From CALXVA01 sp944393025 (GTDB lineage: Bacteria; Bacillota; Clostridia; TANB77; CAG-508), in NCBI GenBank assembly GCA_963931445.1, contig OZ007016.1, positions 186,001-250,000 of the forward strand: a stretch of 64,000 nt of DNA, written 5' to 3'. This document shows positions 10,171 through 19,398 of this stretch, piece after piece; positions within the stretch are counted from its first letter, which is position 1; each line of letters opens with the position of its first letter. The notes beneath the pieces are model-generated. The model was not told the DNA's origin, did no database searches, and saw only the letters and a list, made by a program, of their open reading frames with translations. Both the position numbers and the translations under genes were made by a program.

Positions 10171-11874
10171 ATGAAAAGAAATTATTATAAAGAAGTATCA
10201 AATTTTAGGGAACTAGTAAAGAAATATGAAGAATATGGAGACAATACTGCATTTAAATATAAAGATAACGGAGAAATAAAACAAATTACATATAACAAAT
10301 TTGTAAAAGATATAAAAAAAGTAGCTGAAAAAGTAATTTCTTCAGATGTTAAAAGAGTAGCAGTTATAGGCAATAATAGATATGAGTGGTGTATAACATA
10401 TCTTGGAGTAACAACAGCAGGAAGAGTAATAGTGCCATTAGATAAAGCATTAACAAATAAAGAAATTGAAAAGTTATTAAAAAGAAGCCAAGCAGATGCA
10501 GTAGTTTATGATGGTAAATATGAAGAAGCAGTAAGTGAAGCTATTAATCAAGGATGTGATATAAAATATAAAATTTGTATGGATAATATAGAAAAAAATG
10601 GTATTTTAAAATTTAAAGATATGTTACAAGATGGAGAAAACATAATAAATTCAGGAAAATCAGAGTATGAAAATGTAAAACTTAATGAAAATGAAATGTA
10701 TATTATGTTATTTACATCAGGTACAACTAATGAACCTAAAGCAGTTATGTTGTCACAAGAAAATATATGCAAGAACATTTCAAATTATCAATATAATTTT
10801 TTAATATACCCAACAGATACATTATTATCATTTTTACCAATACATCATACATTTGAGTGTAGTATAACATTTTTATATGGTACATATTGTGGAGCAACTA
10901 TAGCTTTTTGTGAAGGTTTGAGATATATAGCAGATAATTTAAAAGAGTTCAAAGTATCTATATTTGTTGCAGTACCACTTGTACTTGAAACAATGGCGAA
11001 AAAAATACAAAAAGCAATTATTGATAGTGGAAAAAAAGGTTTAATAGATAAGATGACTAAAATTTCTCATGGATTATTAAAATGTAAAATAGATTTAAGA
11101 AAAAAGTTATTTAAGCCAGTATTAAAACAATTCGATGAATATTTAAGAGTTGTACTTTATGGTGCAGCACCTATGGATAAAGCTACAATTGAATGGTACA
11201 ACGATTTAGGAATAGAACTAATTCAAGGTTATGGTTTAACAGAAAGCTCACCAGTACTTACAGCAGAATCATCAGAAAAGAAAAAAGCTGGATCAATTGG
11301 AATACCACTTAAGAATGTAGAAATAAAAATAGATAATCCAGATAAAGATGGAGTAGGAGAAATACTAGGTAAAGGTCCTAACATAATGCTAGGATATTAC
11401 GAAAATGAAGAAGCAACGAAAAAAGCGTTAGATGATGGTTGGTTACATACAGGCGATTATGGTTATATAGATGAAGACGGATTTATATTTGTAACTGGAA
11501 GAAAAAGTGATGTAATAGTTCTAAAAAATGGTAAAAATATATATCCACAAGAAATAGAATTTTTAATAAATAAACTTCCATATGTAGATGAAAATATTGT
11601 GTATTCAAGAGATAAATCAAAAACAGATACAGTTTTATGTGCAAAAATTGTGTATAATAAAGATAATATTGTAGAACAGTTTGGAGAAAAAAACGAAAAA
11701 GAATATGAAAAATTAATTTGGGAAGATATTAAAAATATTAATAAAGATTTACCAAATTTTAAACATATTAAAGAAATAATTTTAACTAAAGAACCATTAG
11801 AAAAAACAACAACACAAAAAGTAAAAAGATATGTAGAATTAAAAAAGATAGAAAAAACAAATAAGAAAATATAG
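10171..11874 (+). CDS. AMP-forming long-chain acyl-CoA synthetase
   Basis: This 567-residue protein belongs to the ANL superfamily: P-loop FTSGTTNEPKAV, central GYGLTESSP, WLHTGDYGYID, and the C-terminal hinge GRKSDVIVLKNGKNI. It activates fatty acids as acyl-AMP and transfers them to CoA (or a carrier protein). The N-terminal half resembles the long-chain FadD-like group more than acetyl-CoA synthetases. It is transcribed divergently from the NRPS with about 130 bp between, so a shared control region is likely and a substrate link is plausible but unproven. Confidence 0.88.
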   Translation: MKRNYYKEVSNFRELVKKYEEYGDNTAFKYKDNGEIKQITYNKFVKDIKKVAEKVISSDVKRVAVIGNNRYEWCITYLGVTTAGRVIVPLDKALTNKEIEKLLKRSQADAVVYDGKYEEAVSEAINQGCDIKYKICMDNIEKNGILKFKDMLQDGENIINSGKSEYENVKLNENEMYIMLFTSGTTNEPKAVMLSQENICKNISNYQYNFLIYPTDTLLSFLPIHHTFECSITFLYGTYCGATIAFCEGLRYIADNLKEFKVSIFVAVPLVLETMAKKIQKAIIDSGKKGLIDKMTKISHGLLKCKIDLRKKLFKPVLKQFDEYLRVVLYGAAPMDKATIEWYNDLGIELIQGYGLTESSPVLTAESSEKKKAGSIGIPLKNVEIKIDNPDKDGVGEILGKGPNIMLGYYENEEATKKALDDGWLHTGDYGYIDEDGFIFVTGRKSDVIVLKNGKNIYPQEIEFLINKLPYVDENIVYSRDKSKTDTVLCAKIVYNKDNIVEQFGEKNEKEYEKLIWEDIKNINKDLPNFKHIKEIILTKEPLEKTTTQKVKRYVELKKIEKTNKKI

Positions 11875-11970
11875 TAAATTATTTAAACAGTATAAAAATA
11901 ATAAATAATGTTTAAATTAATAAATCTGGGTAAAAATATAAATATGAAATATTTTATCTGGAGGTACTAT

Positions 11971-13110
11971 ATGGATTATATTAAAAGAGATAAAAATAAA
12001 AAACTAAAAGAAGATTTAATAAAAATATTAATATTTCTTTTAGTTTTTTTGATATTTATTTTAGGTTACATAGTTTATCAAGATATACAAATATCAAATG
12101 AAAATATTAGTAATGAAAATATAGAAATCAAAAGAACTTATCAAACAATTGATGAAATGCAAGAAAAAAATAAAACAGTAACTGAAATGATATCAGATTT
12201 AAACAATTGTGTTGTAGGAATTTCAAAAATTGAAAATAAGGGAAATAGTATATTTTCTAACGAAAACATAACTAATTTAGGATTAGGAACAGGAGTAATA
12301 GTAGAAAAAAGCGGATATATACTTACAAATGCACATGTAAGTGGAGAAAAGTATAGTAAATGTTATGTTACATTAGTAGATGGAAAAACATATGAAGGAC
12401 AAGTAGTGTGGTCTAATGTAGATATAGATATGTCTATTGTAAAAATAAATCAAAAGAATTTACAAGAAGCTAAATTAGGAAATTCAGATAATATAAAAGT
12501 AGGAGAAACAGTTTATGCAATAGGAAATCCAATAGGATACGAATTTCGAAGAACTGTAACAGCAGGAATAATAAGTGCATTAAATAGAACAATTAAATTT
12601 GAAGAAGAAAATAAAGAAATATATATGGAAGATTTAATTCAAACAGATGCTACAATTAATCCAGGTAATAGTGGAGGCCCGCTAATTAATATAGATGGAG
12701 AAGTAATTGGTATTAATGGAGTAAAAATAACTTCAGCAGAAGGCATAAGCTTTGCAATTCCAATAAATTCTGTAAAATCAGTAATAGATAGTTTTAAAAA
12801 CAATGGTAAATTTGATGAACCAAGTTTAGGGGTATTTGCATTTGATAATAGTGTATTGGGGTATATAAATGAAAATTTAAGATTTACTGAAGGCATATAT
12901 ATAGAAAGTATAAATAAAAATTCAGCAGCAGAAATAGCAGGACTAAAAAAGGGAGATATTATTTTAACAATTGATGATAAAGTATTGAAAAGAATGTGTG
13001 ATTTAAGATGCTATATTTATACTAAAAAACCAGGAGATAAGGTTATATTAAAAGTGCAAAGAAATTATAGAGAGATTGAAATAGAAGCTACTTTAAAAAG
13101 AAAAATATAA
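11971..13110 (+). CDS. HtrA/DegP-type membrane-anchored serine protease with PDZ domain
   Basis: I chose the ATG at 11971 because GGAGG lies eight bases upstream. The protein has an N-terminal anchor (about residues 17-38), a trypsin-like domain with the triad histidine (LTNAHVSG), aspartate (VDIDMSIVKI) and serine (NPGNSGGPL), and a C-terminal PDZ domain (GLKKGDIILTIDDK). The family degrades misfolded proteins at the outer face of the membrane. It sits at the head of a close pair with the FAD/Rieske gene. Confidence 0.93.
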   Translation: MDYIKRDKNKKLKEDLIKILIFLLVFLIFILGYIVYQDIQISNENISNENIEIKRTYQTIDEMQEKNKTVTEMISDLNNCVVGISKIENKGNSIFSNENITNLGLGTGVIVEKSGYILTNAHVSGEKYSKCYVTLVDGKTYEGQVVWSNVDIDMSIVKINQKNLQEAKLGNSDNIKVGETVYAIGNPIGYEFRRTVTAGIISALNRTIKFEEENKEIYMEDLIQTDATINPGNSGGPLINIDGEVIGINGVKITSAEGISFAIPINSVKSVIDSFKNNGKFDEPSLGVFAFDNSVLGYINENLRFTEGIYIESINKNSAAEIAGLKKGDIILTIDDKVLKRMCDLRCYIYTKKPGDKVILKVQRNYREIEIEATLKRKI

Positions 13111-13159
13111 TATGATTAAAAAATTAAATATAGGAAATAATATATTAGAAGGTGGTTAT

Positions 13160-14668
13160 ATGAAATCGTATTGGATTAATAGTTTGAATGAAAAAGAAAT
13201 TAATAAATATGAAACTTTACAAGAAAATATAAATACAGATATTTGCATAATAGGAGGAGGTTTAACAGGAATTAATCTTGCATATAATTTAAGTAAGCAT
13301 AATATAAAAACTGTTTTAATAGAAAAAGATAGAATATGTAGAAGTACAAGTGGAAATAGTACAGCCAAAATAACAAGCCAACATGGATTAATATATAAAT
13401 ATTTAGCAGATTCAAAGGGAATAGATTTTGCTAAAAATTATTATAGTGCAAATGAAGATGCAATAGAAAACATATCAAATATAATAAAAAATGAAAATAT
13501 TGAGTGTGATTTTGAATATCAGCCATCATGTGTATTTACAAAAACATTTAAAGATATTCAAAAATTAAAAGATGAAGCTAGAATAGTAAATGAGTTTGGA
13601 GGAAAAGCACAATACTTAGAAGCAAAAGATATCGATATTAATAATTTAATAAAAGTTGTAGCAGGGGTAAAATTTGAAAATCAAGCTCAATTTAATCCAT
13701 ATAAATATGCAAATGCACTTACAAAAATATGTAGTAATTCTAAAATAAGAATATATGAAAAAACAAAGGCAATAGATATTAGTAATAAAAATAATAATTA
13801 TATGATTAAAACTGAAAATGGATGCAAAATAAGAACAAAATATTTAGTATTAGCAACAAAATATCCAATAATAAATATGCCAGGATTTTATTTTATAAAA
13901 ATGTACCAATCTACAAGTTATGGGATAGGTATAAGAACAAAAGAACGAATCTTTAACGGAATGTATATTAATTCAGAAAAGCCAACAATATCTTTAAGAA
14001 CTGTAAAAGATGAGAATGGTTATTTATTAATTATTGTAGGTTCTGATCATAAAACAGGAGAAGAAATGGATTTAAGCAATTCATATATTAATCTAGAAAA
14101 AATTGCAAAAGAAATATATCCAAGAGGTGAAATAAAATATCGTTGGAATACCGAAGATTGTATAACATTAGATAAAATACCATATATAGGAGAATTTTCT
14201 GTACTTTGGAAAAATTGTTATATAACAACAGGATTTAATAAATGGGGAATGACAACTTCAAAATTAGCAGCTGATATAATAACAAACAAAATATTAGGAG
14301 AAAAAAATAAATATGAAGAAATATTTACTTCTACTAGGTTAGAACCTATAAAAAATATAAAAGAAGTAAGTAATATGGCAAAGGAAAGTATTGATGGATT
14401 AGTTATTAAAAAATTAGAAATACCAAAAGAAGATATAGATCAGATACAAAATGATGAAGGAAAAAAAGTTGAGATTAATGGAAAAAAAGTGGGTATATAC
14501 AAAGATAAAGATGGAAAAATATATGAGGTAAATCCTATATGTAAGCATTTAGGATGTGAACTTTCGTGGAATAATTTAGATAAAACATGGGATTGTCCAT
14601 GCCATGGTTCTAGATATGACTATAAGGGAAATTTAATATATGGACCAAGTGTAAAAGATTTAGATTAA
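13160..14668 (+). CDS. FAD-dependent oxidoreductase with C-terminal Rieske domain
   Basis: The ATG at 13160 follows AAGGTGG. The N-terminal FAD-binding fold has the dinucleotide motif CIIGGGLTGINLAYNL and resembles DadA/glycine-oxidase-type enzymes. The last 100 residues form a Rieske [2Fe-2S] domain with CKHLGC and CPCHGS ligands. Proteins with this fusion are common in Clostridia and Bacilli; the substrate is unknown. The gene begins 49 bp after the protease stop. Confidence 0.9.
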   Translation: MKSYWINSLNEKEINKYETLQENINTDICIIGGGLTGINLAYNLSKHNIKTVLIEKDRICRSTSGNSTAKITSQHGLIYKYLADSKGIDFAKNYYSANEDAIENISNIIKNENIECDFEYQPSCVFTKTFKDIQKLKDEARIVNEFGGKAQYLEAKDIDINNLIKVVAGVKFENQAQFNPYKYANALTKICSNSKIRIYEKTKAIDISNKNNNYMIKTENGCKIRTKYLVLATKYPIINMPGFYFIKMYQSTSYGIGIRTKERIFNGMYINSEKPTISLRTVKDENGYLLIIVGSDHKTGEEMDLSNSYINLEKIAKEIYPRGEIKYRWNTEDCITLDKIPYIGEFSVLWKNCYITTGFNKWGMTTSKLAADIITNKILGEKNKYEEIFTSTRLEPIKNIKEVSNMAKESIDGLVIKKLEIPKEDIDQIQNDEGKKVEINGKKVGIYKDKDGKIYEVNPICKHLGCELSWNNLDKTWDCPCHGSRYDYKGNLIYGPSVKDLD

Positions 14669-14687
14669 TACAGTAATTTACATAAAT

Positions 14688-14716
14688 TTGATTTGGATTC
14701 AAATTTATTGTATAAT
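14688..14716 (+). promoter_or_regulatory. Sigma-A type promoter of the mini-gene at 14773
   Basis: TTGATT and TATAAT are separated by exactly 17 bases, a near-consensus housekeeping promoter about 57 bases before the start codon of the small gene that follows. Confidence 0.65.
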
Positions 14717-14772
14717 AATAGATATAGGAAATAATTCCTAAAAGCCCAGTTAAGCATAAGGAGGAGACAACA

Positions 14773-14973
14773 ATGAAATGGGTGAAATTTTTAGTAATCA
14801 CGATTCTGATCTTTGCCAGTGCACTGTTAATTATCTACGGCGCAGAGGTCTGGAATGCCATTAAGGCATTTCCATTGGATTGGGTAATTAGTTATCTGCT
14901 TGGAGCTGTTACCATGCTTATTGCAGGTATTCAGCTTAACAAGAAAGATGACTCTTCCGAAGAAGATGAGTGA
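14773..14973 (+). CDS. Small membrane protein with foreign codon usage
   Basis: This 66-residue protein has two hydrophobic segments (about 5-25 and 34-55) and an acidic tail ending in EEDE. AAGGAGG lies 10 bases before the ATG. It has its own promoter and terminator, like a moron gene. Its base composition stands out: it uses GTC, CTG, ATC, TAC and GGC, with roughly 43 percent GC against well under 30 percent in its neighbours, which points to recent acquisition. No homologous family is recognised. Confidence 0.8.
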   Translation: MKWVKFLVITILIFASALLIIYGAEVWNAIKAFPLDWVISYLLGAVTMLIAGIQLNKKDDSSEEDE

Positions 14974-14980
14974 GAAAACT

Positions 14981-15012
14981 CTCCAACAGTCAAATGACTG
15001 TTGGAGAATTTT
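14981..15012 (+). terminator. Strong terminator of mini-gene
   Basis: CTCCAACAGTCA pairs perfectly with its complement over 12 bp and is followed by AATTTT. It closes the independent transcription unit starting at 14688. Confidence 0.85.
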
Positions 15013-15201
15013 AGCATTAGTATGATTTATTATTTAGGTAACAAGGTTTATATTATCTTATACAGTATTGATTTATAATAATATTTAAGTTAAAATGTCT
15101 TATAAAGCTAAATAAAGTTAATAGCTAAAATAAAAATATATGAAGCAAAGTTAAATTATATTATGGTTATGGAGCAGAAATGGTTTTAAGGAGGTTAAGT
15201 A

Positions 15202-15798
15202 ATGAAAATATTATTTGCAACAACAAATCCAGCAAAGGTAAAGAGATATGCCGATAAGCTAAAAGAAAAAAACATAGAAGTATTAACTATTAAAGATTTA
15301 GGAATTAATCTAAAAGTAGAAGAATCTGGAAATGATGCTATAGAAAATGCATATATAAAAGCAAAAGCATATTATGACGAAACAAAAATTACAACAATAG
15401 GAATGGATAATAATTTATATATAGAAGAATTACCAGAAGAAAAACAACCAGGCACTCATGTAAGAAGAGTAAATGGAAAGGAGCTAAGCGATAATGAAAT
15501 GATTGAATATTATTGCAATTTGGTAAAAGAATACGGAGGAAGATTAACAGCAAAATGGGTATATGGAATGGTTATATATAATGGAAAAGAAGCAAAAGAA
15601 TATAGTTGGAGTAAAAGTCATTTTTATTTCGTAGACAAGCCTTGTGAAAGAAGAAATCCAGGCTATCCATTGGATTCTATATCTATTATGCCAGAATGTA
15701 ATAAATATTTTGTCGATTTAACAGATGAAGATAGAAATAAGGACAAAGTAAATTATGGAGAAGATGATGTTATCGATTTTATAGTAAATAATGTATAA
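15202..15798 (+). CDS. RdgB/HAM1-like non-canonical purine NTP pyrophosphatase
   Basis: The 198-residue protein starts with the family signature FATTNPAKVKRY and has an acidic KVEESGNDAIENAYIKA segment. ITPase-family enzymes hydrolyse ITP/XTP to monophosphates and keep deaminated purines out of DNA. The central part departs from the classical SHR motifs (GTHVRRVNG), so it is a divergent member. AAGGAGG precedes the ATG. Confidence 0.8.
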   Translation: MKILFATTNPAKVKRYADKLKEKNIEVLTIKDLGINLKVEESGNDAIENAYIKAKAYYDETKITTIGMDNNLYIEELPEEKQPGTHVRRVNGKELSDNEMIEYYCNLVKEYGGRLTAKWVYGMVIYNGKEAKEYSWSKSHFYFVDKPCERRNPGYPLDSISIMPECNKYFVDLTDEDRNKDKVNYGEDDVIDFIVNNV

Positions 15799-15914
15799 GC
15801 TATATAGTCTGATGTGCTAATATTATATTAATGTTAATATTTACATATCATAAAAATATATGATAAAATGCAATTAAAAAATAATTTAGAAAGATACAAT
15901 TTTAAGAAGAATAA

Positions 15915-16118
15915 ATGGAAAAAGAATTAAAAATAATAATTGAAAAATGTCCGCAAAATCACAAGTGCCCGGCAATAAAGGTTTGCCCAGTTGGAGCTTT
16001 ATCACAAGATAGATTTAATGCACCTAAAATAGATTACAATAAATGCATAAAATGTGGAAAATGTTCTGATTTTTGCCCTAGAAATGCATTAGTATTAGTA
16101 GATAATTTTAAAAAATAA
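15915..16118 (+). CDS. 4Fe-4S ferredoxin-type protein
   Basis: Sixty-seven residues with two cysteine clusters: CPQNHKCPAIKVCP near the start and the canonical CIKCGKCSDFCP near residue 43. The second cluster surely binds a [4Fe-4S] centre; the first has irregular spacing. It is probably a small electron carrier or sensor. Confidence 0.82.
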   Translation: MEKELKIIIEKCPQNHKCPAIKVCPVGALSQDRFNAPKIDYNKCIKCGKCSDFCPRNALVLVDNFKK

Positions 16119-16145
16119 CAATAAAAGTAAGGTGGTAAAATTTAT

Positions 16146-16340
16146 ATGAATAAATTAGAAAGATTTGAAAAGGCACTTACAGATATATTAGATGAATATG
16201 ACAAACTAGGAAAAGAATTAGAAAAATTAAGAAATGAAGGAAAATCTAAAACAACAAAATTTAGAGAATTGCTAGGAAAAAAATTAGTTTATAGTATGAT
16301 TATTACAATCTTTAAAAGATATGACTTAATAGATAAATAA
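16146..16340 (+). CDS. Small hypothetical protein
   Basis: Sixty-four residues, highly charged and largely helical (KELEKLRNEGKSKTTKFRELLGKK). It lies 27 bp after the ferredoxin gene with a GGTGG-type ribosome binding site and may be cotranscribed. No family is recognised. Confidence 0.6.
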   Translation: MNKLERFEKALTDILDEYDKLGKELEKLRNEGKSKTTKFRELLGKKLVYSMIITIFKRYDLIDK

Positions 16341-16373
16341 TATGAATCAGATTAGAGTAGACAATATATAGTT

Positions 16374-16416
16374 AGAAAAATACTCAAATAATTGTTAATT
16401 ATTTAAGTATTTTTCT
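16374..16416. terminator. Bidirectional terminator
   Basis: AGAAAAATACT and its complement flank a second internal stem. It overlaps the 3-prime end of the minus-strand gene and separates convergent units. Confidence 0.75.
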
Positions 16417-16757
16417 AATTTTTCTATCAAATCTCTTGGACTATCATATTCTACAAAATTATTTGTTATAAATTTCAAAGATGAACTATATTCTAATCCC
16501 TTTTCATATATACATAGTATTGGTATTTTTAAGTAATCTGCCCAACCCAATTCTATACCTAAACCAATAGAAGGGAAAGATACATCTGCAATAATTAAAT
16601 CAGAACTTTTTATAATTTCTTTTGTGTTTATTAACTTATTTATTTCATCATGAGGAAAAAAGAAATTATGGATTGATAAAGATTTAGCACTTTTAATAGG
16701 TTCATATAGTTTTTTTATATAATTAAATTTATTTGAATGTGCAACATATATATTCAA
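16395..16757 (-). CDS. Nucleoside 2-deoxyribosyltransferase-like protein
   Basis: About 120 residues with the fold-typical start (NIYVAHSNKF), the nucleotide-pocket segment SDLIIADVSFPSIGLGIELGWA and the IPILCIYEKG strand. Family members transfer or hydrolyse deoxyribose from nucleosides or nucleotides. I place the start at the TTG at 16757, because an ATG five codons upstream overlaps the GGAGG that serves this TTG. Confidence 0.78.
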   Translation of the reverse strand: MNIYVAHSNKFNYIKKLYEPIKSAKSLSIHNFFFPHDEINKLINTKEIIKSSDLIIADVSFPSIGLGIELGWADYLKIPILCIYEKGLEYSSSLKFITNNFVEYDSPRDLIEKLEKYLNN

Positions 16758-16845
16758 AATAAATACCTCCATGTATTATAGTTGTTTATATTTAAGTTTT
16801 AATATCTTTAATTAAATGGTATTTGAAGAAAGTAAAAAAGAAGTA

Positions 16846-16878
16846 AAAAGACTGTAGAATTAAGCTACAGCCTTTTTT
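16846..16878 (-). terminator. Terminator after tRNA-Pro
   Basis: CTGTAG/CTACAG stem flanked by A and T runs, placed immediately downstream of the minus-strand tRNA. Confidence 0.7.
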
Positions 16879-16881
16879 ATA

Positions 16882-16957
16882 TGGTCGAGGTGACAGGGAT
16901 CGAACCTGCGACCTCATGGTCCCAAACCACGCGCGCTACCAACTGCGCTACACCTCG
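16882..16957 (-). tRNA. tRNA-Pro(UGG)
   Basis: The 76-nt cloverleaf includes an encoded CCA. Acceptor stem CGAGGTG/CACCTCG, D-loop AGTTGGTAG, anticodon loop TTTGGGA giving anticodon TGG, T-arm GGTTCGATCC. It decodes CCA and, by wobble, other proline codons. Confidence 0.95.
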
Positions 16958-17074
16958 ATATATATTCAACGCTATATATAATAGCATATTTTTTTATGTT
17001 TTGCAAGTTTTTTTTTGAATTTTCTATTGAAATTTTTAAATAATGAAAGTATAATAATAGAAGATTATATATAT

Positions 17075-17151
<77 letters not shown>

Positions 17152-17190
17152 ATGATGTTTCTGTTCGAACTAATAGAACAGAGTTGATGC

Positions 17191-17226
17191 AAAATCAATC
17201 AGAAAATAAAATCTGGTTGATTTTTG
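17191..17226 (+). terminator. Terminator after tRNA-Arg
   Basis: AATCAATCAGA pairs with TCTGGTTGATT and is followed by TTTGTTT, 40 bases after the tRNA. Confidence 0.65.
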
Positions 17227-17277
17227 TTTGACTAAAAATAATAAATAAAAACTATATATATAGTTAAAAATAGACAA

Positions 17278-17349
17278 TGGTACACATTTTCATGTGTACC
17301 ACTGTTTTCTACATTAGCGAGAGATCTGCACAAAGCAGATCTTTTTTTG
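17278..17349. other. Two tandem hairpins between tRNA-Arg and an imported-looking gene pair
   Basis: TGGTACACAT-4-ATGTGTACCA (17278-17301) is followed by AGATCTGC-5-GCAGATCT and seven T residues (17322-17349). The second is a plus-strand terminator with no obvious plus-strand gene to serve, so this may be the edge of an inserted segment. Confidence 0.55.
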
Positions 17350-17376
17350 GATAAGATAGATGTAATTTACATTATC

Positions 17377-17943
17377 TTATAATGAGCATGGAATTTCTTT
17401 GTTTTTAAAGTATTCTGCCAAATTGTGTAACAGTTTTTGATGAGGTTTCCATTCATAACAGCATTTCTCAATACTATAAGTAGAATTACATTTCCTTTTT
17501 GCTACTCCAAATATAGAATAACATTCATTTGATGGAATTAAGAGTCTTCCACCAGTTGGTCTGTGTTCATAATCAAGTTTGCATCCTTTTGCTGTTAGTA
17601 AAATACAAGCACTTCTTTTATAGCCTAAATCCACAATAGGGGCATTTTGATTTCTTGCTCTAAGAATATAAACTCCAAATTCCTGATAAATCATTTCTCC
17701 ATCAACAAAATCAATAGAGATATATCCTTTCTCCAATTCCTTTTTCAAAAAATTGAAAGAAATTTCTTGAAAGTCATCAGGGCTAAAATGACATCCACAG
17801 CGTTTACAACATTCGCCACCACATTCAGCACAAATTTCGGAATTAAGATTTTTAGATGCAGAGTAATCTTTACTTATACTCCGATAAGGCAATGTAGGAT
17901 ACATTAATTCCTCAAACAATCTGCTAAATTCATCTTTATTCAT
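17377..17943 (-). CDS. YkgJ-like cysteine-cluster protein
   Basis: About 188 residues from an ATG that has GGAGG eight bases upstream. The cluster CAECGGECCKRCGC and later cysteines resemble YkgJ-type Zn/Fe-binding proteins, whose function is unclear. Unlike almost every other gene here it contains an in-frame CGG codon (complement of 17878-17880, giving LPYRS), and skipping the C would hit a stop, so CGG must be read as a sense codon or the gene is not expressed. It sits beside tRNA-Arg(ACG) and looks like recent import. Confidence 0.75.
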   Translation of the reverse strand: MNKDEFSRLFEELMYPTLPYRSISKDYSASKNLNSEICAECGGECCKRCGCHFSPDDFQEISFNFLKKELEKGYISIDFVDGEMIYQEFGVYILRARNQNAPIVDLGYKRSACILLTAKGCKLDYEHRPTGGRLLIPSNECYSIFGVAKRKCNSTYSIEKCCYEWKPHQKLLHNLAEYFKNKEIPCSL

Positions 17944-18148
17944 AACAAAGTCCTCCAATTCATTTTTTAATTGCTATCTGTATGATTACTATTTATTATA
18001 CTAACTTTTACATAAAATTGCAAATTTAAAAATTGATTTGTATTGAAATAGTTATACAAAATGTGATAAAATTCTTATATAATTTAAATTTTGCAAAAGC
18101 AAGTATGTATTAAAACCTGCATAATCTAATTTGATGAGGAGGATAATG

Positions 18149-18511
18149 GCTATGAATGAACGGAAAGTAAAAAAATTTAAAAATCAACAAAAACGCTTAG
18201 CCCAAAAAATTGCTATGGCACATGGAAATACAGATTTTTCAATTACATATGAGCAAAAAGTTACAAGCACATATACAATGTTAAAAGCAGAAAAAATTAT
18301 TGTTAGGGATACTAGCCAATGTATATTTCCAGCAAAAATTATCTATGGAAAAAGTAACAAATTAATTGTTGTTATGCATTTTCAGGGTAAATACAATGCT
18401 AAAAAAATTGGAAAGATTCTGAAAAGGTATTTCTGGATAAAGAGTGTACAAAATGGGTTTGAAGTAAGGAGTTCATTTAATCATGGCACAATTGCAAAGT
18501 TATTAATTTAA
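18149..18511 (+). CDS. Hypothetical basic protein with in-frame CGG
   Basis: About 120 residues, strongly basic, with a central beta-rich segment (KIIYGKSNKLIVVMHFQGKYN). AGGAGG allows the ATG at 18149 or 18155. Codon four or six is CGG in frame, and a +1 shift there leads at once to a stop. With the divergent gene at 17377 it forms a pair that uses CGG conventionally, suggesting a donor with the standard code. No family recognised. Confidence 0.65.
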   Translation, partial: AMNERKVKKFKNQQKRLAQKIAMAHGNTDFSITYEQKVTSTYTMLKAEKIIVRDTSQCIFPAKIIYGKSNKLIVVMHFQGKYNAKKIGKILKRYFWIKSVQNGFEVRSSFNHGTIAKLLI

Positions 18512-18525
18512 AACTTGCTAAATAA

Positions 18526-18569
18526 GAAATAAGGTAATTTACTATTTAATAATAAATTACCTTATTTCT
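18526..18569 (+). terminator. Terminator
   Basis: GAAATAAGGTAATTT pairs perfectly with its complement over 15 bp just after the 18149 gene. Confidence 0.8.
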
Positions 18570-18632
18570 TCATTGAATTTAAAATATATTTATGTTATAA
18601 ATATATTATATTATTTACAAAAGAGGTTTAAT

Positions 18633-19379
18633 ATGAGCAGAAAAAAATATAAAAATAGTTTAGTAAAGTTAAATTTATTATTAATTACAATTGTCTGTAT
18701 TGGTATTACAAGTTTTTTATTTCCTAATATTCAAGAACAATTTTTAACTACAAGCAACGAAAATTTTACTTATGATAATTCTTTTGAATTAGAAAATATT
18801 CCAAACTTTAGTTCTGAACCATATGTAGTAATTAATGAAAATGAACCTGAGTTTAGTCAAGATGATTTTACAACAAAATCTTTTGAAAAATATAGTGAAC
18901 TTGATTTTTTAGGAAGATGTGGAATAGCTTTTACAAATCTTTCAATAGATACAATGCCATCTGCCGATGAAGAAAGAGAAAGTATTTCTAGTATAGAACC
19001 TTCAGGATGGATAAATAAAAAATATGATATAGTAGATGGGGGGTATTTATATAATAGATGTCACCTAATTGGGTATCAATTATCTGCTGAAAATGCTAAT
19101 GAGAAAAATCTTATTACTGGTACAAGATATATGAATACAGAAGGAATGTTACCATTTGAAAACAAAGTGGCTGAATATATTAAAGAAACAAGAAATCATG
19201 TTTTATATAGAGTTACACCTATTTATGAAGGCGACAATTTAGTAGCAAATGGTGTACAAATTGAGGCAAAATCTGTTGAAGATAATGGAAAAGGAATATG
19301 TTTTAATGTATATTGCTACAATGTTCAACCTGGAATAGAAATAAACTATAAAACTGGAGAAAGTAAAGAATCTGTATAA
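18633..19379 (+). CDS. Secreted or anchored DNA/RNA non-specific endonuclease
   Basis: I start at the ATG at 18633, preceded by AAAGAGG. An N-terminal hydrophobic segment (about residues 12-32) is a signal or anchor. The nuclease core contains YNRCHLIGYQL, a variant of the His-catalysed DRGH region, followed by NLITGTRYMN with the metal-binding asparagine. It resembles EndA/NucA DNA-entry nucleases, which cut DNA outside the membrane during uptake or for nutrition. Confidence 0.87.
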   Translation: MSRKKYKNSLVKLNLLLITIVCIGITSFLFPNIQEQFLTTSNENFTYDNSFELENIPNFSSEPYVVINENEPEFSQDDFTTKSFEKYSELDFLGRCGIAFTNLSIDTMPSADEERESISSIEPSGWINKKYDIVDGGYLYNRCHLIGYQLSAENANEKNLITGTRYMNTEGMLPFENKVAEYIKETRNHVLYRVTPIYEGDNLVANGVQIEAKSVEDNGKGICFNVYCYNVQPGIEINYKTGESKESV

Positions 19380-19398
19380 AATTACAGATTTTTTTTAT
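19370..19398 (+). terminator. Terminator after nuclease
   Basis: AATCTGTA pairs with TACAGATT followed by seven T residues, overlapping the stop codons of convergent genes. Confidence 0.78.

Noticed and set aside
17377..18511. CGG at 17878-17880 and near 18160 as further +1 sites
   Set aside because: Skipping the C leads to an immediate stop in both genes, whereas the plain frames are long and coherent.
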